Assembly (NCBI RefSeq): GCF_000425065.1
Contig: NZ_AULB01000009.1
Location: 124,001 to 188,000 of the forward strand
Origin: Actinomadura rifamycini DSM 43936
GTDB lineage: Bacteria > Actinomycetota > Actinomycetes > Streptosporangiales > Streptosporangiaceae
DNA length: 64,000 nt
Direction of reading: 5' to 3'
The translations under genes were made by a program, and so were the position numbers. This document shows positions 9,389 through 17,832 of this stretch, piece after piece; position 1 is the stretch's first letter; the number at the start of each line of letters is the position of its first letter. Below the pieces are notes generated by a model. The model was not told the DNA's origin, made no database searches, and saw only the letters and a program-made list of their open reading frames with translations.

Positions 9389-9415
9389 TTTGCAAAGTCT
9401 GCTACTTTGCAAAGA
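9387..9415. promoter_or_regulatory. Two tandem 12-bp palindromic operator sites
   Basis: A perfect palindrome ACTTTGCAAAGT spans 9387-9398, and a near-copy ACTTTGCAAAGA spans 9404-9415, 17 bp centre to centre (under two helical turns). They cover the start codon of the minus-strand winged-helix regulator and lie about 70 bp before the plus-strand deformylase. This is the arrangement expected of an autoregulatory ArsR-like repressor; binding is inferred. Confidence 0.7.
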
Positions 9416-9483
9416 TCACGGCAAGTCCCGCCGGAGCGTCGCGTCGCGGGGACGTTCGCGGCGTGCGGACAAGGAGGGGCAGC

Positions 9484-10161
9484 ATGGCCGCTGGTCACGA
9501 GCATTCCGAACCCGTCGACCGGCGGGTCCGCGTGCAGGGGAGTCCCGTCGACTCCTACCCGGACCTGCCGCCGGAGGCGCGGCGCGGTTCGGTGCGCCGG
9601 ATCACCGTCGTCGGCGAGGAGGTCCTGGCGCGCCCGTGCCGCGAGGTGTCCGACTTCGGCTCGTCGGAGCTGTCGGCCCTGATCGACGACATGTTCGCGA
9701 CGATGTACGCCGCGGACGGCGCGGGGCTGGCGGCCAACCAGGTCGGCGTCGACCTCCGGCTGTTCGTGTACGACTGCCCGGACGACCACGGGGTCCGGCA
9801 CGTCGGCCACCTCGTCAACCCCGTCCTGGAACTGCCCGAAGCGGGCGACCGCAGGCTCCTCAACGACGTCGAGGGGTGCCTGTCGGTGCCCGGCGCCTCG
9901 ATGGAGGTCCCCCGCACCGACCGTGCCGTGGCGCGGGGGTCCGACAAGGACGGACGCCCGCTCGTCATCGAGGGGACGGGCTACTTCGCCCGCTGCCTGC
10001 AGCACGAGACCGACCACCTGTTCGGCCGCACGTACATCGACCGGCTCTCCAAACGCGGCCGGAAGGAGGCGCTGCGGCAGATGGAGGAGCGCCGCGAGGA
10101 CGTCTTCGCCCAACGCGCCGCCAAGGCGGCCGACCTGGACCGCGACCACGGAAGGAAGTGA
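9484..10161 (+). CDS. def: Peptide deformylase
   Basis: A 225-residue peptide deformylase that removes the formyl group from nascent proteins using a divalent metal. All three motifs are intact: [17 protein letters not shown] (metal-binding Cys) and QHETDHL (HExxH metal/catalytic motif). The N terminus carries about 35 extra residues before [11 protein letters not shown]. The ATG at 9484 has a consensus AGGAGG site a few bases upstream. It diverges from the winged-helix regulator across the operator pair and is followed closely by the MOSC gene. Actinomycetes often carry more than one def, so this need not be the essential copy. Confidence 0.93.
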   Translation: MAAGHEHSEPVDRRVRVQGSPVDSYPDLPPEARRGSVRRITVVGEEVLARPCREVSDFGSSELSALIDDMFATMYAADGAGLAANQVGVDLRLFVYDCPDDHGVRHVGHLVNPVLELPEAGDRRLLNDVEGCLSVPGASMEVPRTDRAVARGSDKDGRPLVIEGTGYFARCLQHETDHLFGRTYIDRLSKRGRKEALRQMEERREDVFAQRAAKAADLDRDHGRK

Positions 10162-10168
10162 GGGGGCC

Positions 10169-10993
10169 ATGGCGGGAACGGCCGCGGAGTTGTGGCGCTA
10201 TCCGGTCAAGTCGATGCTGGGCGAGGAGCTGCCCTCGGCCGAACTGGTCGCGACGGGCGTCGCCGGCGACCGGGGATGGGCGCTGCTCGACGCCGAGAGC
10301 GGGCGGATCGCGAGCGCCAAGAGCCCCCGGCTCTGGCGCGCCCTGCTGACCATGTCGGCGGTGACCGACGGCACCGGGGTGCGGATCGTCCTGCCGGACG
10401 GCCGGACGGTGCGCAGCGGCGACGCCGGCGCCGACGCGGCCCTGTCGGAGGCGCTCGGGCGCCGCGTCGTCCTCACCGGCACCCGTCCCGACGGCGCCAC
10501 GCTGGCGCGCGCCGTCCCCGACCAGGTCCTCGCGGCCGGGGTCACCGCCGAGGTGGAGGACGAGGAGGTCGTCCTCGGGCAGGGGTCCCCGCCCGGCACG
10601 TTCGTCGACTTCGCGCCCGTCCACCTGGTCGGCACCGCGACGCTGGACGCGATCGCGGAGGCGGGGGAGCGCGGCGTCATGGAGGCCGCGCGGTACCGGC
10701 CCAACATCGTGCTCGACACCGGCGGCCCCGGCTTCGGCGAGAACGCCTGGGTCGGCCGCGACCTGGAGATCGGCGAGGCCGTCCTGCGCGTCATGGCGCC
10801 GACGCCGCGCTGCTCCGTGCCGACGCTGGAGCACGGCGCGCTGCCCCGCGACACCGCGGCGCTCCGCGCCCCCGCCCGGCTCAACCTCGTCGAGCCGGTG
10901 CCCGGACTCGGGCCGCGCCCGTGCGCGGGCGTCTACGCGCAGGTCGTGACGCCCGGACGGGTGAACGCGGGGGACGCCTTCCGCCTCCTGTGA
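10169..10993 (+). CDS. MOSC-domain protein
   Basis: A 274-residue protein with an N-terminal MOSC-N beta-barrel (ELWRYPVKSMLGEEL, then GDRGWALLD) and a C-terminal MOSC domain (RYRPNIVLDTGGPGFGENAWVG, then PTPRCSVPTLEHG). MOSC proteins use a conserved Cys (here in PRCSVPT) for molybdenum-cofactor sulfur transfer or N-hydroxylated substrate reduction. It starts 8 nt after def, with GGGGG upstream of ATG, and probably shares its transcript. The substrate cannot be inferred. Confidence 0.85.
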   Translation: MAGTAAELWRYPVKSMLGEELPSAELVATGVAGDRGWALLDAESGRIASAKSPRLWRALLTMSAVTDGTGVRIVLPDGRTVRSGDAGADAALSEALGRRVVLTGTRPDGATLARAVPDQVLAAGVTAEVEDEEVVLGQGSPPGTFVDFAPVHLVGTATLDAIAEAGERGVMEAARYRPNIVLDTGGPGFGENAWVGRDLEIGEAVLRVMAPTPRCSVPTLEHGALPRDTAALRAPARLNLVEPVPGLGPRPCAGVYAQVVTPGRVNAGDAFRLL

Positions 10994-10998
10994 GCGGC

Positions 10999-11016
10999 CG
11001 GCCCCGGAGCGGGCCG
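10999..11016. terminator. Small GC stem-loop between convergent genes
   Basis: CGGCCC (10999-11004) and GGGCCG (11011-11016) form a 6-bp stem with a 6-nt loop between the MOSC stop and the convergent flavoprotein stop. No U-tract is present. It is a weak candidate for a bidirectional terminator. Confidence 0.35.
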
Positions 11017-11030
11017 CCGCGGCGGGTCCG

Positions 11031-12530
11031 TCAGGGGACGGGCCGACGGGACGTCTCGCGCGCCCGGGCCGCGGCGGCGAGGCCGGCGCGGCGGCCGAAG
11101 AAGGACCCCTCGCCGAGCTGGGTGCCCGAGCAGTAGCCGGCGCCGTCCTGGGCGATGTTGGACGCGCAGGCCCCGGCCGCGTAGAGCCCGCCGATGACCG
11201 AGCCGTCCGCGCGCCGCACCTCGCCGTCGACGGTGGTGGCCATGCCGCCGAGTGTGAAGCCCGCGTAGAGGGCGGTGCCGAGGGTGAGGTCGTAGACGCC
11301 CCAGGGACCCTTGACCTGCGGTGCCAGCCAGTCGGGATGCTTGTGGAAGTCGGGGTCCTCGCCCCGCGCGGCGTGCTCGTTGTACCGCGCCATCGTCGCC
11401 GCGAGCGAGCCCGGCGGCAGGCCCAGACCGGCCTCCATCTCCTCGATCGTCTCGTAGCCGTCCTTCAGCGGGACCAGCGGCATCCGCTGCTCCTCCATGT
11501 GCTCGCTGTCGGCGATCAGGTACGCCGCCGCGCCCGGCTGCTTCAGCACGAAGGCGGACGTCCGCGCGTGGTAGCCGTCCTCGGCCACGAACCGCTCGCC
11601 GCGGTTGTTGACGATCAGCCCCTTCACCAGGGACGACGGCGGGTAGAACGGCGCGGTGATGAAGGGCTCGTCCATGTGCTCGAGAGCGGCGCCCGCCGAC
11701 TGGCCCAGCCGGATGCCGAGGCCGTCGTCGTAGCTGCCGCCCAGGGTGAACAGCTTCCCGCCGAGGGCCGGGGTGTAGGCCGCGACCATGTCCGGGTTCA
11801 TCACGAACCCGCCGGCCGCGATCACGACCCCGGCGGCGGCGACCACCCCGGTCCGGTCGAAGTTCCGCCACGCGACCCCGGTGACCGCGCCGTCCCCGGC
11901 GACCACCAGGTTGGTGGCGCCGGTCTCGTACCGGACCTCGACGCCGGCCTCCTCGACCCGGTCCCGCAGCAGGTCCATCACCAGCTTGGTGCCCTCGGTG
12001 TCGCCCGGCACCGGCACCTTGTGCCCCCGCGGCGCCGGGCGGACCTCGTCGCGGAACGGCCACACCTTCTCGTTCCCGGTGAACATCAGCCCCTCGGTGC
12101 CCGGCTGGATCACCGCCTTCCCCGGGAAGTAGGACCGCTCGAACTCGAACCCCAGCGCCTCCAGCCAGTCGAAGTGCGCGACCGACCCCTCGCAGTACGC
12201 CCGGATCTTCTCCTCGTCCGGGTCCTTGGTGCTCGCCGTCAGGTACCGCGCCATCGCCTCGACCGTGTCCTCGTGGCCGGTGGCCTTCTGGACGGCGGTG
12301 CCCCCGCCGAGGTAGAAGTGGCCGCCCGACATGCTGGACGTCCCGCCGTGGACGGCGGCGCGCTCCAGCAGCAGCACCCGGGCTCCCGAGCGCGCGGCCT
12401 CCAGCGCGGCGCAGCCGCCGGCGATGCCGAAGCCCACCACCACGACGTCGAACCGCTCGGCGTCGTGGGGGAGGTCCGCGGCCGGGAGCGCCCGGGGCAC
12501 GGCCAGTCCGGGGGAGGAGTGTGCGTTCAT
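11031..12530 (-). CDS. FAD-dependent oxidoreductase, 3-ketosteroid-dehydrogenase-like
   Basis: A 499-residue flavoprotein of the fumarate reductase/3-ketosteroid Delta1-dehydrogenase superfamily. The FAD fold is FDVVVVGFGIAGGCAALEAARSG, with ERAAVHGGTSSMSGG after it. A substrate-domain FAD contact GGFVMNPDM follows, and the C-terminal GGLYAAGACASNIAQDGAGY block closes the FAD site. KstD enzymes introduce a 1,2 double bond into the steroid A ring. I cannot confirm the catalytic Tyr residues by eye, so the substrate is left open. It lies at the end of the CYP51-type operon, after two broken genes, which supports a role in steroid- or terpenoid-like metabolism. Confidence 0.75.
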   Translation of the reverse strand: MNAHSSPGLAVPRALPAADLPHDAERFDVVVVGFGIAGGCAALEAARSGARVLLLERAAVHGGTSSMSGGHFYLGGGTAVQKATGHEDTVEAMARYLTASTKDPDEEKIRAYCEGSVAHFDWLEALGFEFERSYFPGKAVIQPGTEGLMFTGNEKVWPFRDEVRPAPRGHKVPVPGDTEGTKLVMDLLRDRVEEAGVEVRYETGATNLVVAGDGAVTGVAWRNFDRTGVVAAAGVVIAAGGFVMNPDMVAAYTPALGGKLFTLGGSYDDGLGIRLGQSAGAALEHMDEPFITAPFYPPSSLVKGLIVNNRGERFVAEDGYHARTSAFVLKQPGAAAYLIADSEHMEEQRMPLVPLKDGYETIEEMEAGLGLPPGSLAATMARYNEHAARGEDPDFHKHPDWLAPQVKGPWGVYDLTLGTALYAGFTLGGMATTVDGEVRRADGSVIGGLYAAGACASNIAQDGAGYCSGTQLGEGSFFGRRAGLAAAARARETSRRPVP

Positions 12531-12559
12531 CGATCCTTGCCTCGCGTAGGTGGTGGCGG

Positions 12560-12799
12560 TCAGCCCTTGTGCGGGATCTGGTTGACGGTCCCCCCGTCGA
12601 CGACGAACTCGGTCCCGGTGGCGTAGGACGACTCTTCGCTCGCGAGGAAGACGACGAAGGACGCGACGTCCTCGGGGCGGCCGGGGCGGCCGAGGGGGAT
12701 CGGGATCTGGTCGTCGGGGAACCCCTCGGTGATCGGCGTCCGGATCAGGCCCGGGTGCAGGGAGTTGACGCGGATGCCGTGCGGGGCCAGACGTCCCAT
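12560..12799 (-). pseudogene. Short-chain dehydrogenase C-terminal fragment
   Basis: Only the last ~75 residues of an SDR remain: RLAPHGIRVNSLHPGLIRTP, then GRPGRPEDVASFVVFLASEE, then ATGTEFVVDGG. The nucleotide fold (TGxxxGIG), NAG motif and catalytic Tyr-x-x-x-Lys are all missing; an intact SDR has about 250 residues. The upstream sequence up to the next gene has no SDR-like frame, so the 5' two thirds are deleted rather than frameshifted. An ATG at 12799 with an AAAGGA-like site could still allow translation of a 79-residue peptide. Confidence 0.8.
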
Positions 12800-12836
12800 C
12801 GCCGATGTCCTTTCGTGCGGGGTCAGCTCGTGCGGG

Positions 12837-13346
12837 TCAGCGGGCCAGTGTCGTCGCGAAGACGCCACGGGCGGTGTTGAAAGGCAGGTCGAGCGGGGTC
12901 CGGAGGCCCGGCGGGGCCGCCACGACGTCGGGGATCGCGTTGACGGCGCGTCCGGCGCCGACCGCGATCGCCGCGTGGTTGTGGATCATCCGCTCGGGCA
13001 GCACGCCCCACGGGTGGACCAGCGGGACCGGCGCGGTGGCGACGACGTCGCTGCCGGACGCGAGGATTCTCGCGACGTCGCCGAGCGCCGCGCCGAGCCG
13101 GTTCTCCCCGAGCGCGCAGTAGACCGTGCACTCCGGCCGCGCGGCGGCCAGCGCGGCGTCCAGGTCGCCGGTGGCCGCGACGCCCGTGACCGCGTCCAGG
13201 CCGGCGAGTTCGCCGGCGTCCCGGCCGACTTTCGCGGGGTTCGACACCACCAGCCCGGCCAGCTCGAACCGGGGGTCCTCGATGAGGTGCGCGAGGGCGA
13301 TGCGGCCGACGTTGCCGGTCGCCACATGAAGGACGCGGATGGCCAT
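12837..13346 (-). pseudogene. DapB-like NAD(P)-binding protein with internal in-frame deletion
   Basis: The N-terminal ~120 residues match the large dihydrodipicolinate-reductase-like family of actinomycetes (VLHVATGNVGRIALAHLI, LVVSNPAKVGRDAGELAGL, then SGSDVVATAPV). The sequence then jumps directly to what I recognise as that family's C-terminal block (AVNAIPDVVAAPPGLRTPLDLP). Intact members are about 350 residues; this one is 169, with the frame kept. The missing ~180-190 residues carry the substrate domain, so it is probably non-functional. The junction lies near residue 121 (about 12980). It sits between the CMD gene and the SDR fragment, marking a decayed patch in the operon. Confidence 0.72.
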
Positions 13347-13358
13347 GATGCTCCCGGG

Positions 13359-13820
13359 TCAGTCCTGGTCCTGGGCGGCCTCGGCCGCCTCGGCGGCCTC
13401 GGCCGCCTCGGCCGCCTCGGCGGCCTTGGCGGCCGCCCGGGCCGCCTTGCCGATCGTCTCCTCGACGACCGAGTTGAGCCGCGCGCCGTTCGGCCAGCCC
13501 GCGTAGTGGCTGAGGAACACGACGATCTCGCGCAGCGCGGCGTCGTCGAGTTCGCCGGCGGCGCGGGCGGCGGGGATCTGGACGCCGAGCACGTCGGCGG
13601 CGCCCTGGCCGGCGAGCATGCCGATGAGGAGCAGGCGCCGGTCCCGGTCGGAGAGGCCCGGCCGGTGCCAGATGTCGCCGAAGAGGTGGTCGGCGGTGTA
13701 GCGGAAGAAGTCGCCGGGGCCGTCGTTCATGTCGAAGCCGTAGACCTGCTCCATCTTGCGGAGGCCCCGGGCCCGCGCTTCGGGGAGTCCGTCGAACTTG
13801 CCGTTCTTCTCGTCGCTCAT
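13359..13820 (-). CDS. Carboxymuconolactone decarboxylase family protein
   Basis: A 153-residue CMD-family protein. GDIWHRPGLSDRDRRLLLIG and ELDDAALREIVVFLSHYAGWPNG are typical of gamma-carboxymuconolactone decarboxylase-like proteins without the Cys-x-x-Cys of AhpD. The C-terminal tail is a run of Ala-Ala-Glu repeats encoded by a 9-bp repeat. Its ATG overlaps the stop of the preceding dehydrogenase. In Mycobacterium tuberculosis I recall a CMD gene (Rv0771) in the equivalent CYP51 locus, but its role is unknown. Confidence 0.82.
   Translation of the reverse strand: MSDEKNGKFDGLPEARARGLRKMEQVYGFDMNDGPGDFFRYTADHLFGDIWHRPGLSDRDRRLLLIGMLAGQGAADVLGVQIPAARAAGELDDAALREIVVFLSHYAGWPNGARLNSVVEETIGKAARAAAKAAEAAEAAEAAEAAEAAQDQD
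13378..13428. repeat. 9-bp tandem repeat encoding an Ala-Ala-Glu tail
   Basis: About five imperfect copies of a 9-bp GGCCGCCTC-type unit encode the AAE repeats at the C terminus of the CMD protein. Copy number is likely to vary by slippage. Confidence 0.75.
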
Positions 13821-14689
13821 GACCGCTCCTCGCGGAAACCCAGCCCGGACGCGAGCCCGTCCCGGGCGATCCTGGCCATCGGCACGTCCACGCCGAGTTC
13901 CTCGGCCAGCGCGATGGCGAAGTCGAGATCCTTCTCCGCGAGCCGCCTGACGTGGTCGAAGGTGGTGAACCAGAACGAACCCGGCTCCAGGGCGGCGGTG
14001 GTGTCGCGGTGCATGATCGCGCCCGGCCCGCCGGTGAGCGCGTCGGTGTGCCGGACCACGTCGCCCAGGGCGGCGATGTCCAGCCCGGCCGCCTCGGCCA
14101 GCCGCTGCGCCTCCGTCGCGGCGGTGAACGCGGCGTAGTGCATCAGGTTGCGGGCGAGCTTGAACCGGGTGCCCGCGCCGATCGCCCCGGCGTGCACGAC
14201 CTTCTTCGCCAGGACGTCCAGCACCGGGCGGACGGCGGCGAAGGCGTCCGCGGACCCGCCGACCATGACGGCCAGCTCGCCGGTGCCCGCGCCCATCGCG
14301 CCGCCGGAGACGGGCGCGTCGACCAGCCGGACGCCCCGCCGCGCGGCGAGCGCCTCGAGTTCGGCGGGCGTCGCGGGCGCCACGGTCGAGTGGACGGCCA
14401 CGGTGAGGCCCGCGCCGGCCCCTTCGGCGGCCAGCACCTCGCCGAGCACCGAGCGCACCTGGTCGTCGTTGTTGACCATCACGCACAGCACGTCGCTGCC
14501 GGCGGCGAGCGAGCCGACGCCGTCGGCCGCCTTCGCGCCCGCCTCGACCAGCTCCGCGACCGGTGCCTCGGCGATGTCGAACACGCTCAGGGCGAGGCCC
14601 GCCTCGGCCTGCCGCCGGGCCAGCCGCGCCGCCATCGGCTTCCCGATGTCGCCGAGGCCCACGAACCCGACGCGGACGGCGTCGCTCAT
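13817..14689 (-). CDS. NAD-binding 3-hydroxyisobutyrate dehydrogenase-like protein
   Basis: A 290-residue beta-hydroxyacid dehydrogenase. The N-terminal Rossmann motif is VGFVGLGDIGKPMAARLA, the substrate-binding loop is LVDAPVSGGAMGAGTGEL, and the catalytic Lys lies in GAGTRFKLARNLMHY. A second helix-rich domain completes the fold. It reduces or oxidises a short hydroxyacid; the actual substrate is unknown. I chose ATG 14689 (GGGGAC upstream) over ATG 14701. The stop overlaps the CMD start, and the gene corresponds in position to Rv0770 of the mycobacterial CYP51 locus (recalled). Confidence 0.86.
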   Translation of the reverse strand: MSDAVRVGFVGLGDIGKPMAARLARRQAEAGLALSVFDIAEAPVAELVEAGAKAADGVGSLAAGSDVLCVMVNNDDQVRSVLGEVLAAEGAGAGLTVAVHSTVAPATPAELEALAARRGVRLVDAPVSGGAMGAGTGELAVMVGGSADAFAAVRPVLDVLAKKVVHAGAIGAGTRFKLARNLMHYAAFTAATEAQRLAEAAGLDIAALGDVVRHTDALTGGPGAIMHRDTTAALEPGSFWFTTFDHVRRLAEKDLDFAIALAEELGVDVPMARIARDGLASGLGFREERS

Positions 14690-14712
14690 GTCGGTCCCCA
14701 TTTCGTCCGCGC

Positions 14713-15462
14713 CTACAGCCGGAAGGTCTGGCCGCCGTCGACGGCGATGATCTGGCCCGTCACCCACGCGGCGTCGTCGGACAGCAGGAACTTCACCGCG
14801 CCGAGCATGTCCTCGGGGCGGCCGAACCGCTTGAGCGCCATGGCGCCGACGAGCTCCTTGGCCGCGTCGCCCGCCTGCACCCGCGTGGCCTCGGTGTCGG
14901 TGGGGCCGGGCGCGACCGCGTTGACCCGGATGTTCATCCCGCCGAGCTCGTGCGCGAGCTGCTGGGTCAGCCCGTTCACGCCCACCTTCGCCAGCCCGTA
15001 GAAGCCGGAGTAGAGGTAGGCCGCGGTGCTGGACTGGTTGACGATCGAGCCGCCGCCGCGCTTGCGCATCTCCCGGTACACCGCGCGCGTCATGACGAGC
15101 GCGCCGTTGAGGTTCACGTCGAGGAACCTCCGGTAGTAGTCCCAGTCGACGCTGATGAGCAGGTCGAACTTCATGTCGCCGTAGATGGCGGCGTTGTTGA
15201 CCAGCGCGTCGATGCCGCCGTACTCGGCGACGGCCGTGTCCGCGACGGCCTGCGCCGACTCGGGCGACGCCACGTCGGCGCGGGCGAAGACCGCCGCGCC
15301 GCCGTCCGCCCGGATCTCCTTGGCGACCCGGGCGCCGGCGTCCTCGTTGATGTCGGCGACCACCACCGAGGCGCCCTCGGCGGCCAGCCCCCGGGCGTAG
15401 ACCTCGCCGATGCCCTGCGCCGCGCCGGTGACGATGACGACCTTGTCCTGGAATCTGCTCAC
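14713..15462 (-). CDS. Short-chain dehydrogenase/reductase
   Basis: A 249-residue classical SDR with complete motifs: VTGAAQGIG for the coenzyme, NNAAIYG, catalytic Ser in VNQSSTAAY, and Tyr/Lys in YGLAKVG. The C terminus (VTGQIIAVDGGQTF) is also standard. It starts at GTG 15462, overlapping the aldehyde dehydrogenase stop (GTGA), so it is co-translated. The YGLAK motif allows oxidation or reduction of a carbonyl/alcohol; substrate unknown. It is positionally equivalent to Rv0769 (recalled). Confidence 0.88.
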   Translation of the reverse strand: MSRFQDKVVIVTGAAQGIGEVYARGLAAEGASVVVADINEDAGARVAKEIRADGGAAVFARADVASPESAQAVADTAVAEYGGIDALVNNAAIYGDMKFDLLISVDWDYYRRFLDVNLNGALVMTRAVYREMRKRGGGSIVNQSSTAAYLYSGFYGLAKVGVNGLTQQLAHELGGMNIRVNAVAPGPTDTEATRVQAGDAAKELVGAMALKRFGRPEDMLGAVKFLLSDDAAWVTGQIIAVDGGQTFRL

Positions 15463-16964
15463 CGCTGGTCTCCCTGGGGTCGGGCCGGCTCGGCCACGGT
15501 CTTGGTCTCGAGGTACTCCTCGAACCCGGCCACGCCCATCTCGCGGCCGATGCCGGACTGCTTGTAGCCGCCGAACGGCGCGTCCGCGCCGAACCACATG
15601 CCGCCGTTGACGCCGATCGTCCCCGTGCGGACGCGGTCGGCGACGGCCTTGGCCCGCGCCAGGTCTCCGGAGTCGACCGAGCCGGAGAGGCCGTACGGGG
15701 ACTCGTTGGCGATCCGCACGGCGTCGTCGTCGCCGTCGTGCGCGATGACGGTCAGCACCGGGCCGAAGATCTCCTCTTGGGCGACCCGGGCGGTGTTGTC
15801 GAGGCCGGCGACCACGGTCGGCTCGATCCAGAACCCGCCGGCCAGCTCGCCTTCCTGCTCGGCGATCCCGCCGCCGGTGGCGAACCGCCCGCCCTCCCGG
15901 GCCGCCAGGTCGAGGTAGCCCTTCACCCGGTCCCGCTGCGCCGCCGAGATCACCGGGCCGCAGATCGTGCCGGGGTCGAGCGGGTCCTTCGCGCCGAGCG
16001 AGCCCATCGTCGCGGCGGCGATCTCCACCGCCTCGTCGTAGCGGTCCCGCGGCACCAGCAGCCGGGTGGTGATGGCGCAGCCCTGGCCGGCGTGCACCGA
16101 CGCCGCGAAGGCGGTGGTGCCGACGGCGGACGCCAGGTCGGCGTCGTCGAGCACGATCGCCGCGGACTTGCCGCCGAGCTCGAGGAAGACCCTCTTCAGG
16201 GTGGGCGCCGCGGCCGCCGCGATCGCCCGTCCCGTGGCGGTGGAGCCGGTGAACGAGACGAGGTCCACCCGCGGGTCGGTGGTCAGCAGTGCCGCCGTGT
16301 CGTTGTCGCGGGGCGTCACGACGTTGAACACCCCGGGCGGGACGTCGGTGTGCTCGGCGAACAGCCGGCCCAGCTCGCTCGCCAGCCACGGGGTGTCGGG
16401 GGCCGGCTTGAGCACCACGGTGTTCCCGGCGGCGAGCGCCGGGCCGATCTTGGCGAGGTTGATCTGGTTGGGGAAGTTCCACGGGGTGATCGCGGCGACC
16501 ACGCCCACCGGCTCGCGCCGCACGGTGCGGCGGGAGCGGATGCCCATCGTGGTGCCGACGCCGAGGTCGGTCTCCCACGCGTAGCCTTCGGCGAGGTCGA
16601 TCGTCCACTTCAGGCTCTCGACCGGGGTGTCGAACTGCGGCCCGGTGACGAAGAACGCCGGCGCCCCGGCCTCGGCGGTCGTGAGGGCCCGGAGCCGGTC
16701 GGCGTCGTCGAGCAGCGCCCGGTGGAACTGGCGCAGCACCCGGATGCGCAGCGCGCGGTCGGACGACCAGGCCGTCTCGTCGAACGCGCGCCGGGCGGCG
16801 GCGACCGCCGCGTCGACGTCCGCGGCGGTGCCGTCGGGCGCGCGGCCGATCTCCTGCCCGGTGGCCGGGTTGAGAATCGGGAAGGACGCCCCGCCGCCCG
16901 AACCGCGGAGCTTGCCGTCGATGTACTGCCGGGCCGGCGGGTTGCCCGGGACGCGGCCGGTCAC
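15459..16964 (-). CDS. NAD-dependent aldehyde dehydrogenase
   Basis: A 501-residue aldehyde dehydrogenase. Conserved parts are visible in order: ITPWNFPNQINLAKIGPALAAG (coenzyme and substrate channel), SFTGSTATGRAI, the general-base Glu in VFLELGGKSA, the catalytic Cys in HAGQGCAITTRL, and EEIFGPVLTV. The end overlaps the following SDR and its start overlaps the SnoaL-like gene. It likely oxidises an aldehyde produced in the same pathway as the two P450s. Mycobacterium tuberculosis Rv0768 (aldA) occupies a comparable position (recalled). Confidence 0.92.
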   Translation of the reverse strand: MTGRVPGNPPARQYIDGKLRGSGGGASFPILNPATGQEIGRAPDGTAADVDAAVAAARRAFDETAWSSDRALRIRVLRQFHRALLDDADRLRALTTAEAGAPAFFVTGPQFDTPVESLKWTIDLAEGYAWETDLGVGTTMGIRSRRTVRREPVGVVAAITPWNFPNQINLAKIGPALAAGNTVVLKPAPDTPWLASELGRLFAEHTDVPPGVFNVVTPRDNDTAALLTTDPRVDLVSFTGSTATGRAIAAAAAPTLKRVFLELGGKSAAIVLDDADLASAVGTTAFAASVHAGQGCAITTRLLVPRDRYDEAVEIAAATMGSLGAKDPLDPGTICGPVISAAQRDRVKGYLDLAAREGGRFATGGGIAEQEGELAGGFWIEPTVVAGLDNTARVAQEEIFGPVLTVIAHDGDDDAVRIANESPYGLSGSVDSGDLARAKAVADRVRTGTIGVNGGMWFGADAPFGGYKQSGIGREMGVAGFEEYLETKTVAEPARPQGDQR

Positions 16965-17620
16965 CGCGCTTCCTCCGCGGCGCCGCCCGGCGCCTGCCCG
17001 GGCGCCTGCGTGATGTAGTCGCCGCGTTCGACCGGCGGGGGCCAGAGGGACGAGGTCAGGTCCTTGTAGCGGTAGTGGCCCGGGACGCCGTGGCCGGCGA
17101 CCTTCATCCGCTTCAGCAGCGACTCGGGGGCCTTGCCGGACTTGACGATCTCCATGAACGTGTGGGCGGTCGACGGCAGGTCGAACCAGTCCCGCTGCCA
17201 GGCGATCTTGACCTGGCCCTCGTCCGGTCCGGAGGTCTGCCGCTCGACGCCGAACCAGGAGCCGCCGATGCCGAGGATCTCGTACTCCCCGCCGGTCTCG
17301 TCGTCGACGATGCCGGACCTCTGCTTCCAGAAGCCGACGATCATCGACTTCCGCTCGTCGATGACGGTGACCTGGTAGTCGTAGTGCCAGCCGTCGAAGC
17401 CGTCCATCTCGATGCCGATCGCCCAGTCGCGGATCTGGTCGCGGCCGACCGCCATGAAGTGCTCGTCGTGGCTGTACATCCAGCCGTAGGACGCGTCCTC
17501 GGCGTACCAGTCGGCCAGCATCCGCCAGTCGCCGGTCCGCTCGGCCTCCCGGTTGCCGGCGAGCCAGGAGTCCCAGAACTCCTCGATCTCGGCCCGGGTC
17601 AGCCCACTGTGCTCACTCAC
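16961..17620 (-). CDS. SnoaL/NTF2-like fold protein
   Basis: A 219-residue protein with an NTF2-like cone: an N-terminal helix (IEEFWDSWLAGNREAERTGDW) followed by LADWYAEDASYGWMY, the usual SnoaL/ketosteroid-isomerase-type entry, then alternating beta strands. Catalytic residues cannot be assigned by eye. Its C-terminal ~60 residues (KSGKAPESLLKRMKVAGHG onward) extend beyond a minimal NTF2 domain. It is coupled to the ferredoxin and aldehyde dehydrogenase genes. A role as an isomerase or hydratase on a terpenoid-like P450 product is only an inference. Confidence 0.7.
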   Translation of the reverse strand: MSEHSGLTRAEIEEFWDSWLAGNREAERTGDWRMLADWYAEDASYGWMYSHDEHFMAVGRDQIRDWAIGIEMDGFDGWHYDYQVTVIDERKSMIVGFWKQRSGIVDDETGGEYEILGIGGSWFGVERQTSGPDEGQVKIAWQRDWFDLPSTAHTFMEIVKSGKAPESLLKRMKVAGHGVPGHYRYKDLTSSLWPPPVERGDYITQAPGQAPGGAAEEAR

Positions 17621-17629
17621 TGCGTCTCC

Positions 17630-17827
17630 TCAGTCCTCGTCGATCGAGAGTGCGAAGGCCGGGCAGTACTTCACGGCCGTGGCCACGTCCGCGCGGCGCG
17701 ACTCGTCCGGACGCTCGTCGAGGACCACGACCACGTCGTTCTCCTCGTCGAACCCGAACACGTCGGGCGCGTCCCCCTGGCAGAGCCGGTGCCCCTGGCA
17801 GATGCCCGTGTCGGCGACGACCCGCAT
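17630..17827 (-). CDS. 3Fe-4S ferredoxin partner of CYP51
   Basis: A 65-residue single-cluster ferredoxin of the P450 partner type. The cluster ligands appear as GICQGHRLCQGDAP (Cys-x5-Cys) and a distant YCPAFAL, with no fourth Cys, which indicates a 3Fe-4S cluster. Five bases separate it from the CYP51 stop, the same order as the CYP51-ferredoxin pair of mycobacteria (Rv0764c-Rv0763c, recalled). It would carry electrons from a reductase, not present in the window, to the P450s of this operon. Confidence 0.9.
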   Translation of the reverse strand: MRVVADTGICQGHRLCQGDAPDVFGFDEENDVVVVLDERPDESRRADVATAVKYCPAFALSIDED

Positions 17828-17832
17828 CCCGC

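Noticed and set aside
13378..13428. CRISPR-like short repeats
   Set aside because: The units are 9-bp, contiguous, in frame and encode an Ala/Ala/Glu tail; no spacers exist.
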